Assembly (NCBI GenBank): GCA_037954665.1
Contig: JBBMOL010000072.1
Coordinates: forward strand, 2,010,340-2,074,339
DNA from: Laguncularia racemosa
Lineage: Eukaryota > Streptophyta > Magnoliopsida > Myrtales > Combretaceae
Reading direction: 5' to 3'
Length of the DNA stretch: 64,000 nucleotides
The position numbers were made by a program, and so were the translations under genes. Below, piece after piece: positions 23,411 to 35,980 of the stretch. Below the pieces are notes generated by a model. The model ran no database searches. It saw only the letters and a program-made list of their open reading frames with translations, and was not told the DNA's origin. The stretch's first letter is position 1, and each line of letters starts with the position of its first letter.

Positions 23411-26400
23411 AAATATCCTTAAATTGATAAATCTAACCTTTTGATATGTTTTACTATCAATCTAAAAATTTGGTTCACAGTATTAAATTAAGTCTAAGCC
23501 TAATAACAAATAAGCCCTCTATGCTGTTAAACCAGTATCATAAAAACACCCGTTCGTGGGATCCTTCCAATAACATATGTGACGTAAATAATCACATGAA
23601 TATTTAGCAGTTATATAAACGATGACAAAACCTTCTGTCATAGAATGGACGTTGTTAGATAATCGAACGGCTTCCGAGCTCAGCGTTTGGGGAAAGGTTT
23701 GGCTTACATGCCTCGAATTGTGATTTGTGAGAACAACAGCATTGGAGTTTTCTTCGAAGCCGATTGTGTCCCTGACAAGACCCAGATTTATCAAATGATG
23801 AGATGCAGTGGTGGTTTTTCGCTCAACGTCCCTTTTCGGACAGCCATTCGATATCATGTACCCAACCATAAAAAGAAGAATATTATAATTAAATTTTGTG
23901 GTTTGTAATCAGTTAAAATAGTTTAATTTTTTTCTTTTTCTTTTTTTTTTTTTTAAAAAGTAAATAGCATGAAGGATCAGCTCAACTAGATTTCATTGCC
24001 AATCAATCCAGTCTGGTTAGTCTCTGTCAGATGGAAGATACGATGAGGATATGGATCCATAGTCCTGTGCAGACGCAACCACCATCAAACGACATCTATC
24101 TTAAACCGGTGATGAATATTTTTACAAAAACGTTAATGATACCCTTCGAGTACAGTACATGGAGCATATAGTTATTAAAATTGTAAATATATATATAATT
24201 TTAAAATTTTATAATTTTAGAAGACTAAAGTATAAAATTATTTTCATATAAACTTAAAATTAGTAAAATTTTAATTAAGTTTACAAATTCTATCTATTTA
24301 AGTCAAATGAATTAAAAATTAAAAAATATAACTTAGTTTTTATAAGATATAAATATTATTAATTCATTGAAAGAATTAGAATTAGAATATAATGATATTA
24401 TAGTAGTTATATTAATAATAATGTTGATATTAATAATGAAGATGGCAATGATGATGGTGATTGTGAAGAGAGTACTAACAATAGTTTTGACTTTTGAATA
24501 TAAAAATTGAGTGGATAATTTTTTTAAGTATTTTATTTTATTATTATAATTTATATTGTAATGCATTACATATTGGTATGTTATTTATGTTATGGTTTTA
24601 TATATTAGGTTAAGAACTTGTGCTAATTTATTTATACTATAAATATATAACTTTTATTGTAAATTATAATTAAAATTTATATTGAATTTTTTCTTTCATC
24701 TTATATTTCATATTTTTTACAACTATAGTTATAGTTTTTAAATTTATTTTTATACGTTATTTTTTATAATTATAGTTATAGTTTTTAAAGAAAAAGGATA
24801 TTATTTTTACAGTTATAGTTATTTTTATAGTTATAGTTTATAACTATAAGTTATAGTTTTCAGAAGCTAGATGAATAAATTATTATAAATAATGTAATCT
24901 GCTTGTATTAAAAAGAAAAAAAAAATTAGATAAAGAAGAAAATAAAGTAAAACAATTTATATAGAAAACCTAGATGAACTTCGAGTTAAAAACCAATGGA
25001 CTGAAGTGGGAAATTCAGTATGTTGTAATAATAATGTTATGGACAAGTATGTAAGGACTTTCTCTTAAGCTCAAAGAGATATTTACATGTATATAACCCC
25101 TAAATAATTTAAAAGAGATATATACATGTGATAAGATTAAATATATGAATCATTACGAAATTAACATTCGCATTCCTAATCGATAGCCATTGGGTTAGTG
25201 TTTGGTTGCAAGCTAGTCATCCTTAATTGACTAGTTTTCCTATTGGTTGATCGAACCATGTTTTTAATGGCTAGAAACTTTAGATTTTTGCTTGATTTCG
25301 GATTTCACAAACCCAAAAAATATATAACTCAAACCATATTTAAACAACAAATGCGACCAATATTAAGAAAGAAAATGTAAAAAAAAAAAAGTTTCTTTTT
25401 AAAGCAATTAATAATAACTTGAAAACACTTGATGGATAAGTTCTTTCATTAAGTGACTTATGAATACCAATAATTAAGAAAATATTTTAATATTTTTTAT
25501 TTAAAAAAAACCTTTGCTACGGAATCCAACTCGGTGCACAAAAAAACTATATTCGGGAGTTTTTCCTTAGCTTCTCGAAAAATTTCCAACCCCCGAAGTT
25601 TGTCCAACGTTGAATGGATTACGAGATCTAAACAAACGTGATGTTGGGTAGAATATGCTGTCTTTATGGTGGCCATATCCTGCTCATGGATTAGAACGAA
25701 GACTATCTAGTGGTCCCCCTTGGGGCTTGAAGTGTAGAACTTTATCTCCAACTGGGCATGATTAGTCATCCACGTTGGCCAAAAATAGTTGTGTTGGGAC
25801 AACGTCCAACGTGGAACACTACACCGCACTCCATGCAAACTCTTAGGGATCACCAAAAACTTCATTTTTATTTTTCCTGGTTCAATGATTGTGACCTACC
25901 CTCTTGATATTTTTAACCTGTAGGTCTTAAGGAAATTAAATGGCCCGGCATTGGACCGGCATGCTATGAATATCGGCCGGGCATCGCACCTATCCGACCG
26001 AGCCATATAAGTGTGATATACTATGATAAAGATAAAGGGTCTATTAATAAGAGCCTTAAAAAATTTACATACATTTCATGAAAAAGATAATGTAAAAATA
26101 TGATGCCGTCAACTTTAAAAAGGGCTATTCACATCTAAGATACTCATATGGCTATTGTAAGATATGAACCATGATGGGACAAATAAACATGATAAACCAA
26201 GAGGCACATAAGAGAGGTTACTGTACGAATTTGGATTTTCCAACACAATTTGTTAGTTTCTCTAACCATGCTAAACTTTTAAGTTATTTCTAAAAACTTT
26301 TGTGATTTCTAATGAAGCTATATGGTAAGTTATCATTAGCTCATCTTCACTACTAAATCATGCCAAAACATAAATCACTCTAAGTGAGTCACACTATATT

Positions 26401-26515
26401 TGAGTTTTGAGTTTATTTTTCTTCAATTCAATATTTTTTGTATGTGCTTTCTTTAACTCAATAGTACATGACCATCAAATAAAATCGGTTCATTAGATAG
26501 ATTGGATGAAATTTA
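23411..26515. other. Intergenic DNA with a less AT-rich unassigned patch
   Basis: A patch at 23519-23880 is less AT-rich and open on both strands for 70-116 codons, but neither translation resembles a family I know. Tandem TATAGTTATAG-type words fill 24720-24860. The segment 25500-26020 is moderately GC-rich without a frame and could be transposon debris. Confidence 0.4.
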
Positions 26516-26520
26516 GTTCT

Positions 26521-26958
26521 TGTTGTTTGTGGATTTAGGAAAGGTGTAAAGATTTGCAAAATAAATTGAAGCAATTATCCAGTGTAGTCACTCCAACATT
26601 CAAGTTAGAATTTAAACGTGTATAGGGAAGAGAAGCTTAAAGGAAAGTAAGAGAGCATGAGGTTTCAATTCATTTACGCGTAGACGGTCATGGGTATTTA
26701 TAGATAATGTTGTTGGATGGTTGGAGGTGGAAAACATGGGGCATGCCTTTTGGTGCATGTCTAGTGTCCAGGTATTAGAAGAGTGGGCAGTTGTGAAGGT
26801 TAATAACTTATAGTGAGCCTTATTTGCAGTTGATTGAGTCAAAAGGCCATTTAGGAAAGAGATTGAGTTGCCATTGGGAGCCATGGCTGTGCCCCTTGTA
26901 TGAAGTCAAGTTTGGGCTTAAGCTAAGTTTGAGCTTAAGCTAAAATAACCTATCAACA
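26521..26958 (-). repeat. 3' LTR (left) of the outer gypsy-like element
   Basis: 438 bp, starting TGTTGTTTGTGG and ending CAACA on the plus strand, thus with inverted TGTTG/CAACA termini. Aligns over its full length with 35981-36440. Confidence 0.7.
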
Positions 26959-27202
26959 TTTGTTCCCAACTCTCTTTGGTAACTGGTTGGCAAAGAGAGT
27001 ATAATCCTGATGAGTTATTGAGACATGTGTTTGACAATGGACGGGATAACCTGGGAGGCTTCGTTCAATGGCTTGAGCATCGTGTTAGAGTAGGCAAAGA
27101 GTTTGAGCTGTTCCCCTTATGCTACTGATGATTTACACTCATGATTGCAGTTAATACAACTAAGCCACAATGGAAGCTGTTGTACACCGAGTAGAATTGA
27201 AG

Positions 27203-27317
27203 AGGTATAACCTCCTTGGCAAGAGCTAACACCACTCAAGTTAGGCTGAAGGAATATGACCTCTTTGTCATGAACTGTTACCCCTCAGGCTAGGGGGGTA
27301 TAACCTATTTGGCACAT
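27203..27317. repeat. Three-copy tandem repeat of about 47-49 bp inside the outer element
   Basis: Copies beginning near 27203, 27252 and 27298 share the theme GTATAACCTCCTTGGCA followed by CTCAAG/CTCAGGTTAGGC. They lie between the internal region and the 3' LTR, where Tat-lineage gypsy elements are known to accumulate tandem repeats. Confidence 0.55.
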
Positions 27318-27851
27318 ATTGACTACTAGAGAGGCTTTTTGGGTGACTATCAATTAGCTTATTGAAGAAGTTTTAATTTGATTTGTCTTAATACGTGTAA
27401 ATTTAAGTGCATTGAATGCAGCTAGACACGCGTCACATGCTAAGAATATTACTTCTAATACAACAGTTATGTACGAACTTATTGAGAATGTCTGTTTTAA
27501 TGCAGTTTCATGTGTCAAAATATGATCATTTTATTTTGCTTTTGTAAACTAGTGCTTCGGCTTCTACTTATCTTGATATCCATGCTCATCTATAAATACT
27601 CAAGGAAGAAAGATAAAAACACCTTCACACTCTCACTCAAATAGTTTCCCCTTAACCCTCTCACAATTCTCATTGAAACTTTTACATTCTACTCCCATTT
27701 CCAATTTCAAACCTTCTTCAAATCTTCTTTTGATATCTCAGGTATGCTAGAAATTGGTTCAAGCTCCTCTCACACCTTTATTGATCAAGGGCTAGTGGTG
27801 TTAACATTGAACCTTGAGAGGGCTATTCCCATCTAAGAAGCAGTGGCAACA

Positions 27852-28013
27852 ATGGCAGAGGAAGACAATGGGTCTTTTAGCATGGCAATGACAATAGTAG
27901 CTAAGGTCAACAAAATGATGGCTATCAAAGAACTACCAATGGATGCTTATCGAGATGATGGCGAGGATAGAAAAACTCTAGTACCATTATACAACAACGT
28001 TGTGGTTAGTGGT
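27852..28013 (+). pseudogene. 5' part of a plus-strand ORF in the outer element, cut by the nested insertion
   Basis: An open frame of 54 codons starts MAEEDNGSFSMAMTIVAK and runs to the last base before the inner element. A TATA box (CTATAAATACTC, about 27590) and a pyrimidine-rich leader precede it on the same strand, so an own promoter antisense to the LTR element is plausible. The product is unknown; it may be the start of the ORF continued at 34656. Confidence 0.45.
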
Positions 28014-29344
28014 TGATAAGTGCTCAATTATATATATATAATATTAAGTAAGATTTAATATGCGTTTTCCTTGATTTTAGTATGTTTTTGAAGAATTTAA
28101 ATTTTAATTGAGTAATAATTTGATTTCCGGGCTTTGATGGATAGTGGAATTAAAAAGGAAGAAAGCAAATCCAATTTTACTCAATTTAGAGGTAAAATGA
28201 AGAAGTTATGAAGTTTTGAAGTTAGACACGATCTCCCGACACAGCCGTATCTAAAGATCATGTATCTTTTTTATCTAATTAATTTAGACATGACCTAAAA
28301 ACATGACCATGTCTAAGGCTATGTTTACTAGAGTGTCATGTTTTACTCAATTTTGAGTTACGAATTGGATGTGGCCTAAAGCACAACTGTGTTGGATTGT
28401 GTGTTAGCTTAAAAAACATAGTTTTTGACGCACATTATATAAGTAGAAGAGAATTTAATGTAAAAAAAAAAAAGAGGGACTTTATTTCTAAGTGTTCTAG
28501 GGCTTTAGAGAGAGAAGACGACTACTTTTTTCACTTCAAGAATCTAAGGTTTTTCTTTATTTTGATTGATTTCCTTAATGGTGAATGTTAATACATCATT
28601 GAAGAATTCAGTTTCCAATATGAGTAGTGCTTTATTTTCTTTAATATTTAAACTTGTGGAATCTAAGTTTATTATGTGATTGAGATTTCTATTTTATTAT
28701 TCAATGAATTTTTATGTTTCTTGATTCAAACATGTGTTTTTAATGTTTTGATTAGATCAATATTTGTAGGATATTTTTCTATCTATTGGATATTGTACAT
28801 TAAGATTGAGAAATCTAATATATTATTAGATCTAACATGTTTGAAAAGAGTTAATGTAATTTTAGAAATAAGTTATATAATTCTTTCAGATTTAATTAAA
28901 CTGATTACGTAAATTTATTATCTTTTTAATGTGATCTTTGAATTATGCTATTGTGAAGAGATTCAAATAGGTAATTATAAGATTAGAGTTTAATAAGCTT
29001 GAGAAAGTTATTAGCTTAAATTAGAAATTCCTTTGGTCAATGAAATTTAACAAGGATTTGAATACTTTTTATTAATGTTACATAATAATTCATAGGGGAA
29101 ACAAAATCTAGTTACTAGTTTTACTATCTTGAAGTTAATTTTAATTTGCTTTAATTTTCTATCTTTCAATAAAATCTTAGTTCTTTAGTCAATATTTAGC
29201 TATAAGTTTTAAATTAATCAATCTCTATCATTTACTGGTTAGATAATAGAATGTAGGTTAGTATTAGTACTCGTAATTTCTATGGGACGATATCCGTATT
29301 TGATATACTATATTATAAAATTTGATAAGTACACTTGATTAACA
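28014..29344 (+). repeat. 5' LTR of the inner gypsy element
   Basis: About 1.33 kb; the exact 3' end is uncertain (29333 or 29344, both ending in CA). It contains imperfect GACACG/CGTGTC-type words spaced through its first 400 bases. Confidence 0.72.
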
Positions 29345-29353
29345 TTAAGTTTT

Positions 29354-29370
29354 TGGCACCGTTGCCGTGG
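29354..29370 (+). other. tRNA-Asp-type primer binding site of the inner element
   Basis: Reads TGGCACCGTTGCCGTGG, two mismatches from the usual TGGCGCCGTTGCCGGGG complement of the tRNA-Asp 3' end, just after the 5' LTR. Confidence 0.75.
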
Positions 29371-29562
29371 ATTACAATATTAAGAAAACTAATCGCTTTA
29401 TTAATTTAACCATTTTTTTCTTTGTTTCTTGTTTTTAGTTTCTTTTGATTTTTTTTTTTAAATTTCAGTAGTGCATTGCCAGTAACTCCATCAGATGCAC
29501 TAATTTTTTATCTAGGAATTGGATGGACAGTTAGGCATTTGTAGAAAATAGTTCAACAAATA

Positions 29563-30780
29563 ATGGAGAAACTAAATCAAGGATCTCCTATGAGAATAGT
29601 GGCAGAAAAAGGAAGAGATGAGTTAGAAATTATAGGCGATGAAAACCAAAACCAATAGCGGACTATGTCCAATTACTCCTAACCCTCTTTAGTTAGAGTC
29701 AACTCAAGTATCATTAGGCCACCTATTGCTATCAACAACTTTCAAATTCAACCTCATATCATATAAATGGTGCAGCGATTTGTCTAGTTTGATGGATTGC
29801 AAGATGAGGACCCAATGCTCACATATCTAACTTCCTAGAGATTTGTGATATTTTTAAGATCAATAGATCTTTGGACAACGCGATCAAATTGCGACTCTTC
29901 CCCTTTTCGTTAAGGGGTCGAGCAAAATAGTGGCTAAATTCACATCCAAGGAGATCTATCACTATATGAGATGATATGGCTCAAAAGTTTCTACGAAAAT
30001 ACTTTCCACTTACTAAGACTACCAAACTCAGAAAGGACATATCATCCTATGCTCAATTAGAAGCTGAGACCATATATGATACTTGGGAGAGATATAAGGA
30101 ATTATTAAGGAGATGCCCACATCATGGCCTACCCTTTTGGATGTAGATTTAAACTATCTATAATGGTTTGAATCTATTAACCAAGCAAATGATAGATGCC
30201 ATTGTTGAAGAGATGTTAAACACTGAAACACTTGAAGATGTTCAATCCTTGATTAAGGATATAGCTACGAATAGCTCTTAATGAGGAGGTGCTAGGGTGA
30301 GGAATAGAGTAGTGGGCACCTACGAATTAGATGCGGTGATAACTTTAGCCAACAAGATTGATGCCATTAGTAGGAAGTTGGATATACTTTTCATTAATCC
30401 CCAATGTAACTTAGGAGAGGTTGGTATAGAAGGAACTAGAACTTATCATCAATGGGAATAAGCAGACTATTTAGGAAACTCCTCTAGGCTACAAAATAAC
30501 CCCTATAGTAATACCTACAATTTGAGATGGAGAAATCATTCGAATTTCTCTTGGAATAACCAAAATAAAAATCAACAAAGGATGAACTTGCCTCCTCTAG
30601 GATTTCAGCGAACTCCACTGCATGAAGAGAGATCGAGTTTAAAAGAACTTTTAACCAAATATATTCAAACTAATGAGGTTAGATCGCAAAATATTAAAAC
30701 TTCTCTAAGGAATCAAGAAGCTTCCATCCACAACCTAGAAAATCAAATAGGATAACTTGCGAAGATGATGGTTGAGAGAT
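29563..30780 (+). pseudogene. Broken gag of the inner gypsy element
   Basis: Shifting frames give RPPIAINNFQIQP, then IKLRLFPFSLRGRAK, ITIDDMAQKFLRKYFPLTK (with a stop), AETIYDTWERYKELLRRCPH and NNPYSNTYN followed by WRNHSNFSWNNQN. These match the retrotransposon gag domain (PF03732 type) and the downstream NPYS-W-NHPNFSW segment of Athila-group elements. At least six stops or frameshifts disrupt it. No zinc knuckle is seen. Confidence 0.8.
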
Positions 30781-31099
30781 AGTAAAGGACACTACTAGGA
30801 AACACTAAGATTAACCCTATAGAACATATGAAAGCAATAACCCTTAGAAGTGGAAGGGAATTGTAGGTTGAATAGAAAACTTTAGAAAGGTCGCAAGGAA
30901 TGAAGAGGAAGTTAAAGAAAAAGAGAGTGAAGAGCCACCGAAAGTGAATGAATACAAACCACCCATACTTTATCCTTAATGCTTGAAGAACGACAGCTTT
31001 AATGAATAATTTAGTAAGTTTCTTGAAAATTTTAAGCATTTATATATTAACTTACATTTTGTTGATGCCCTATCACAGATACCCAAGTATACCAAGTAC

Positions 31100-31655
31100 T
31101 CAAAGGAACTACTCTCGAATAAGAGGAAGTTGGAGGAGATATCAACTGCAGCATTGAATAAGGAATACTCGACGCTGATGTAAAAGAAATTTCCATGAAA
31201 ATTAAAGGATCCAGGGAGTTTTACTGTATCTTGTCTTATTGGCAATTTATCAATAAATGAGACTTTTGCTGACCTAAGCGCAAATATAAATTTAATGCCA
31301 CATTATATGTTTAAAAAGTTAGGATTAGGGAACCCTAAACCAACACATATGAGCATTTAATTAGCCAATAGGTTCGTAAAGTATCTTATCGGTATTATTG
31401 AAGATGTGTTGGTTAAGGTAGTTACATTCATTTTTCCCATAGACTTTGTAATCCTAGATACAGATAAGAACATCAAAGCATTACTAATTTTAGGTTACCT
31501 TTCTTAGCTACTTCTAGCCTAATTATAGATATAGGAAATCAAACGTTAACTTTAAAAGTCGGGGATGAAGAGAAAACTTTCAAAACATTTGACAAAATTC
31601 AACAACCCCCTAAGAGTAACGATACCTGTTATTTCCTAAATACATCTAGCCTACT
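31100..31655 (+). pseudogene. Aspartic protease-region remnant of the inner gypsy element
   Basis: Near 31490-31640 the translation reads FLATSSLIIDIGNQTLTLKV then GDEEKTFKTFDKIQ, matching the region after the protease GRPFLAT motif of plant gypsy polyproteins. The active-site part is not intact. Coding similarity ends at about 31655. Confidence 0.6.
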
Positions 31656-33627
31656 TGGTTCTACTTGTATGTAGGACATCATTTACACAAAAACAATTCA
31701 ATAACATCTCATTCATTGCAAGAAAAAAGGGTCTAGATAAATTAATGCAATTTGAGCACTAAAATTTTCCTAGTCATCCACCTGACTAGAAAAGATAAGT
31801 ACGTTGAGCCAACAATATTAAACAAAAGTGCTTCTTCGGAGGCAACTCAAGTTTAGTTTTTTTTTTTTATTTTATTAACTTTCCTTAGTTTATTTTATTT
31901 TATTTTACTTAGATTTATTTTCATTTTTACACCTAGTTGTGAGTTTGACACAACCACTAACAAGGTCGTGTCAAAGGGCGTATTAAAATGCTACCGTTCT
32001 TTGAATATGACACGATTGGTAGACACGAGCATGTCAAAGTTGTGTCAAAATCAACTATAAAATTTTTTCTCATAGAGAGTTACATGACCATTAGTCACGA
32101 TCGTGTCAAAACATTCGATGAAGGTTAATTTGCAAGAGAGTTATATGACCTTTAGATACTATTGTGTCTAAGATTGTGTTGGGCATATCCTTATAGAGCA
32201 TTATACAGTATTTAGACATGACTATGTCTTGACCGTGTTGACCCCGAATCTGCTATTTTATGGGCATAGACACCCGAAAATGAGGGGATTCTAGTCATGA
32301 TTATAGTGACTAATTTCTTTGTTTTCTTTGATGTACTAATGAGACTTATATGGCTTACTAAACTAGATCTTATCTATTTGTTTTTCTTTTTTGTTTCTTT
32401 TTCTATTCATAGCTGCTTTAGATTTCTGTTCCTCTTTGTTTTATATATTTTTTAGCTTTTAATGTTTTCGAGTGTTTAAGGTCAACTACTATACAAGCTA
32501 AGCTCAATTTGCAATGGAACAAATACCATGTTCAGGGGAGTATTCGTTCTTCTCTATACTAACTTCTTAATTTTTTTATGTGTTTTTCTTTGATGCTTAT
32601 TTTGTTTATTTTTCTTCGTACATTGAGGACATTGCATGATTTGAAGTGTAGGGAAGAGAGTTCTAAATGTGTAGTTATTCAAGAAATAAAAAAATTTGTT
32701 TATTTGACCTGAAAATCATAAAGTTAACTCGTAATTTTGAATATATATATATATAATTCTTTGTGTAGTATAGAATACTTGATCAAAGTTTGAACTTAAA
32801 GAGTTAGAAATTTGAATGACATCATTAGTTAGGAATTAGTCATGAATTTCTTTTGACTTTACTTTGATGTATATTTTCCCTTTTGATATTTTTAGAATAC
32901 TATAATCCTTCATAAATAAATAGTTAATACTTTTTTTTGAAAATTTTGTGTAAAAAAAAAATAGTTAGAGATGAAATTAAATAAAGTTTAGCTGTGGGTC
33001 TTGTTAACACGAGTAATTAAGCTTACGTGGTGTCTCTTTTGTGTAGAATAACACCTGTTAACTCGAGTGAAGGATTTAGGATTATCGATTGAAAGCTTGT
33101 TAAAAGGGTTAAGAGAAAAGTTCATGTTAAGGCTAAACATAAGTAATAAGCTATATTAAATAAATGTAGTGGATGGTTCAAAGAGATATTTTAAAACCTA
33201 GTAACCTAAGATTGTTTGGTCTGAGAGTTACTGACTGATGAAACTACTTAAAAAAAAAAAAAAAAGAGAAATGATTAAGGGATAAGTGGATATATTTGCC
33301 TTGGATTATAATGTTTAGTAAAATTAAAGAAGATGGTGTATATATTTTAGTAAAGTTAGTAAAATGTCTAATTTCTTCTTGATTAAGGAGATGGTAATTC
33401 AAGTTTTAAATCTTTCATATATTTAAGATAATTGATTAAGTGAAAAATATAAGAGTTATAATTAATCTTCTTTTGAAATTGCAAGTTAATTAAAAGTTTG
33501 TGCTTAAACTATTATAGGGTTAAATAAGACTTATTTTGATTGATTTCTTGAATAATAGTAAATTGATAAAGTATTTCTTCTCCTATTACTCAATTTGATT
33601 AATTTGCTTGAAGATAAGAAAATTTTC

Positions 33628-33642
33628 AAGTGTGGGGAAGTT
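33628..33642 (+). other. Polypurine tract of the inner element
   Basis: AAGTGTGGGGAAGTT directly before the right LTR, the usual position of the plus-strand primer. Confidence 0.65.
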
Positions 33643-34655
33643 TGATAAGTGCTTAACTAGATATATATATATAAGTAAGATTTAACATGTTTTTCCCTTG
33701 ATTTTGGCATGTTTCAAAAGAATTTAAATTTTAATTAAGTAATAATTTGATTTCAGGACTTTGATAGATAGTGGAATTAAATAGGAAAAAAACAGATCCA
33801 ATTTTACTCAATTTTGAGCTAAAATGAAGAACTATGAAGCTAAACATGACCTCCTAACACAATCATATCTAAAGGTCGTGTATCTTTTTAATCTAATTAA
33901 TTTAGACATGACCTACATACACAACTATATCTAAGGTCGTATCTACTAGAATGTCATGTTTTAAACGATTTTGAATTATGAATTGGACACGACTCAAAGC
34001 ACAATCATGTTGGATAGTGTGTTAGCCTAAAACATAAGGTTTTTTAATGCACATTATACAAATAGAAGAGGATTTAACATAAAAAAAGAGGGACTTTTAT
34101 TTTTAAGTGTTTTAGGGTTTTAGAGAGAGAAGATGACTACTTTTTACACTTCAAGAATCTAGGTTTTTTTTTTTTTTTTTATTCTAATTGATTTCCTTGA
34201 TGATGCATGTTTATACATCATTAAAGAATTTGGTTTCCAATATGAATAGTGCTTAATTTTCCTTAGTATCTAGACTTGTGGAACCTAGGTTTATTATGTA
34301 ATTGGGATTTCTATTTTATTATTCAATGAATTCTTATATTTTTTTATTCATACATGTGTTCTTGATGTTTTGATTAGATTAATATTTCTAGGGTATTTTT
34401 CTGTTTATTTGATAATATACATTAAGATTGAGAAATTTGATGTATAATTAGATCTAGTATATTTGAATAGAGTTGATGTAATATCAGAGATAGCTTACAT
34501 AATTCTTGGGGATTTAATTAAAATGGTTACAAGAATTTATTGTCTTTTTAATGCGATATTTGAATTATGCTATTGTGAAGAGATTTAAATAGGTAATTTT
34601 AATATTAGGGTTTAATAAGTTTGAGAAATTTATTAGCTTAAATTAAAAATTTATA
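33643..34655 (+). repeat. 3' LTR of the inner gypsy element, truncated
   Basis: Aligns with 28014-29020 of the left LTR and then stops at AAATTAAAAATT; the final part of the left LTR (about 320 bp) has no counterpart. Sequence beyond belongs to the outer element. Confidence 0.7.
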
Positions 34656-35960
34656 GGTATACTTGCCTCATCAAGCAAGTTATTTAAGAGAGTCTTTTTA
34701 TACTACGAGCCAATGCCCTTTAGGTGGCAAATTATGAAGCTAAACCCCCTTGATTGAGTTACCTTAGCAAAGGATAGGGAGTTCTATGTTCACTACAAAA
34801 AATTCTAGTTCAGAGTCCAATTGCCATTTATGAAGTTCCCAAAAGCATCTTTAACTACCATTAGTTGAGCCCATGCTAGCTCATCCCAAACTTCTTTTAG
34901 ATTCCGGTTGCTTTTGAAAATTTGTATGTAGACTACTGAATAAGCCTAACTCTTGAGCTCTTTCGATACTTCTACCCCATAAAAAGGAATGGGTCAATGA
35001 TGGGCTAGTATTACTTGACATGCCATTCATAGTTGGAAAGACAAGTTCGTGAAGGTAAAGTTGGACGATGAGCTAGATTTCTGGATAAGATGGGTTAAGC
35101 CAGTCAGAATCGGATCGATAGATCTCTTGATAATGATAGATGGGCAGCAAACTTCCTTTTGAGATGACTGGGTGAACCATGATAATTTTTCAACGTCGAT
35201 TTAATTATAGACATGCAATTCAGAACTGAGGTCATATTGGAAGAAAGGGGAGAAAAAGTGCCATTGGACGAGAAAGAGGAAGACAAAAGTGAAGAGGTAG
35301 TTCAAGGTATTATTTGTTCTTCAGTCACTACTATGAAGTGGACTGACTTGGAGGGGATTGCTTGTTAGTAGCTTTTTGGGGAAGGAAGCTCTTGGCAGCT
35401 CGTGTTTAGCATGGTGTACACATTCTTTTCTTATTATCCCTGTTTGACTTTTCAAATTTCTAGCCTTGTTCCTTTCTATCTTGTAGAAATGTAGCTTAAA
35501 AAAGCAAACTTGACCTAGCTTCGTGCCCAGACTAAGGTTGTAGCCAAAAGCAAAAAGAAGTTTAAGGCTAGCTCGATAAAACTGCCCCTTTTCGACTAAA
35601 GGAGAAAGGGATAAAAATTGGGGAATCACAACTGGCTTAAGAGAAGTGCTCTACCAATGAGTTTGGAAAGGGCAAACAATTTGAGAAGTCCATCTCACCC
35701 CCGAAGCCTAAGAAAAAGGTTGAGAGAAGCTAATGCTAGGGCTAGTCGAAAGGCCGAGGGCACCACAATTAGAGCTAATTAGTACATCCTAATTGATGAG
35801 GAAGTGGTTAAAGACCCCTCCACCAATTTGAATTAGAAGTGAAGGGTGAAGGGTGAAGGCTAGCTCAAGTTAGGTGGCTCCAGCAGCTCACCCTACTAGA
35901 GCATTCTGAGAACCATCCCTACTAACCTAATACATCACACAACTACTCCTTAAGTCCCGA
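34656..35960 (+). pseudogene. Continuation of the outer element's plus-strand ORF, broken
   Basis: Plus-strand translation gives YEPMPFRWQIMKLNPLD, AKDREFYVHYKKF, then at 35019-35111 an open run HAIHSWKDKFVKVKLDDELD followed by FWIRWVKPVR. The W-K-(D/x)-(K/R)-F-(F/V)-(F/x)-V pattern recalls the plant putative gypsy-type transposon family (PF04195) often found as an extra ORF. Further on come Lys/Glu-rich stretches (35220-35300) and KGPS-PRSLRKR-like text. Many stops are present. The family assignment is from memory of motifs and needs a profile search. Confidence 0.45.
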
Positions 35961-35980
35961 TACTCTAACACAATGCCAAA

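Larger units (their letters stand above)
28014..34655 (+). mobile_element. Inner Athila-like gypsy element lacking pol
   Basis: The left LTR starts TGATAAGTGC at 28014 and the right LTR starts TGATAAGTGC at 33643. The left LTR is followed by TTTTTGGCACCGTTGCCG, the tRNA-Asp primer site typical of Athila and related plant gypsy elements. The right LTR is preceded by the purine tract AAGTGTGGGGAAGTT. Gag and protease-like remnants are present (29563-31655), but the reverse transcriptase, RNase H and integrase expected next are absent. The text jumps to GGAGGCAACTCAAGTTT, normally found after pol. The right LTR stops about 320 bp early, so no target duplication can be read. It interrupts the outer element and is therefore younger. 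Confidence 0.8.

Noticed and set aside
26960..27741. Alternative reading of the outer element with a long plus-strand LTR ending near 27741
   Set aside because: The TATA near 27590 fits, but the right-hand repeat stops at 36440. The TGTTG/CAACA ends, target duplication and polypurine tract all fit the shorter minus-strand LTR better.
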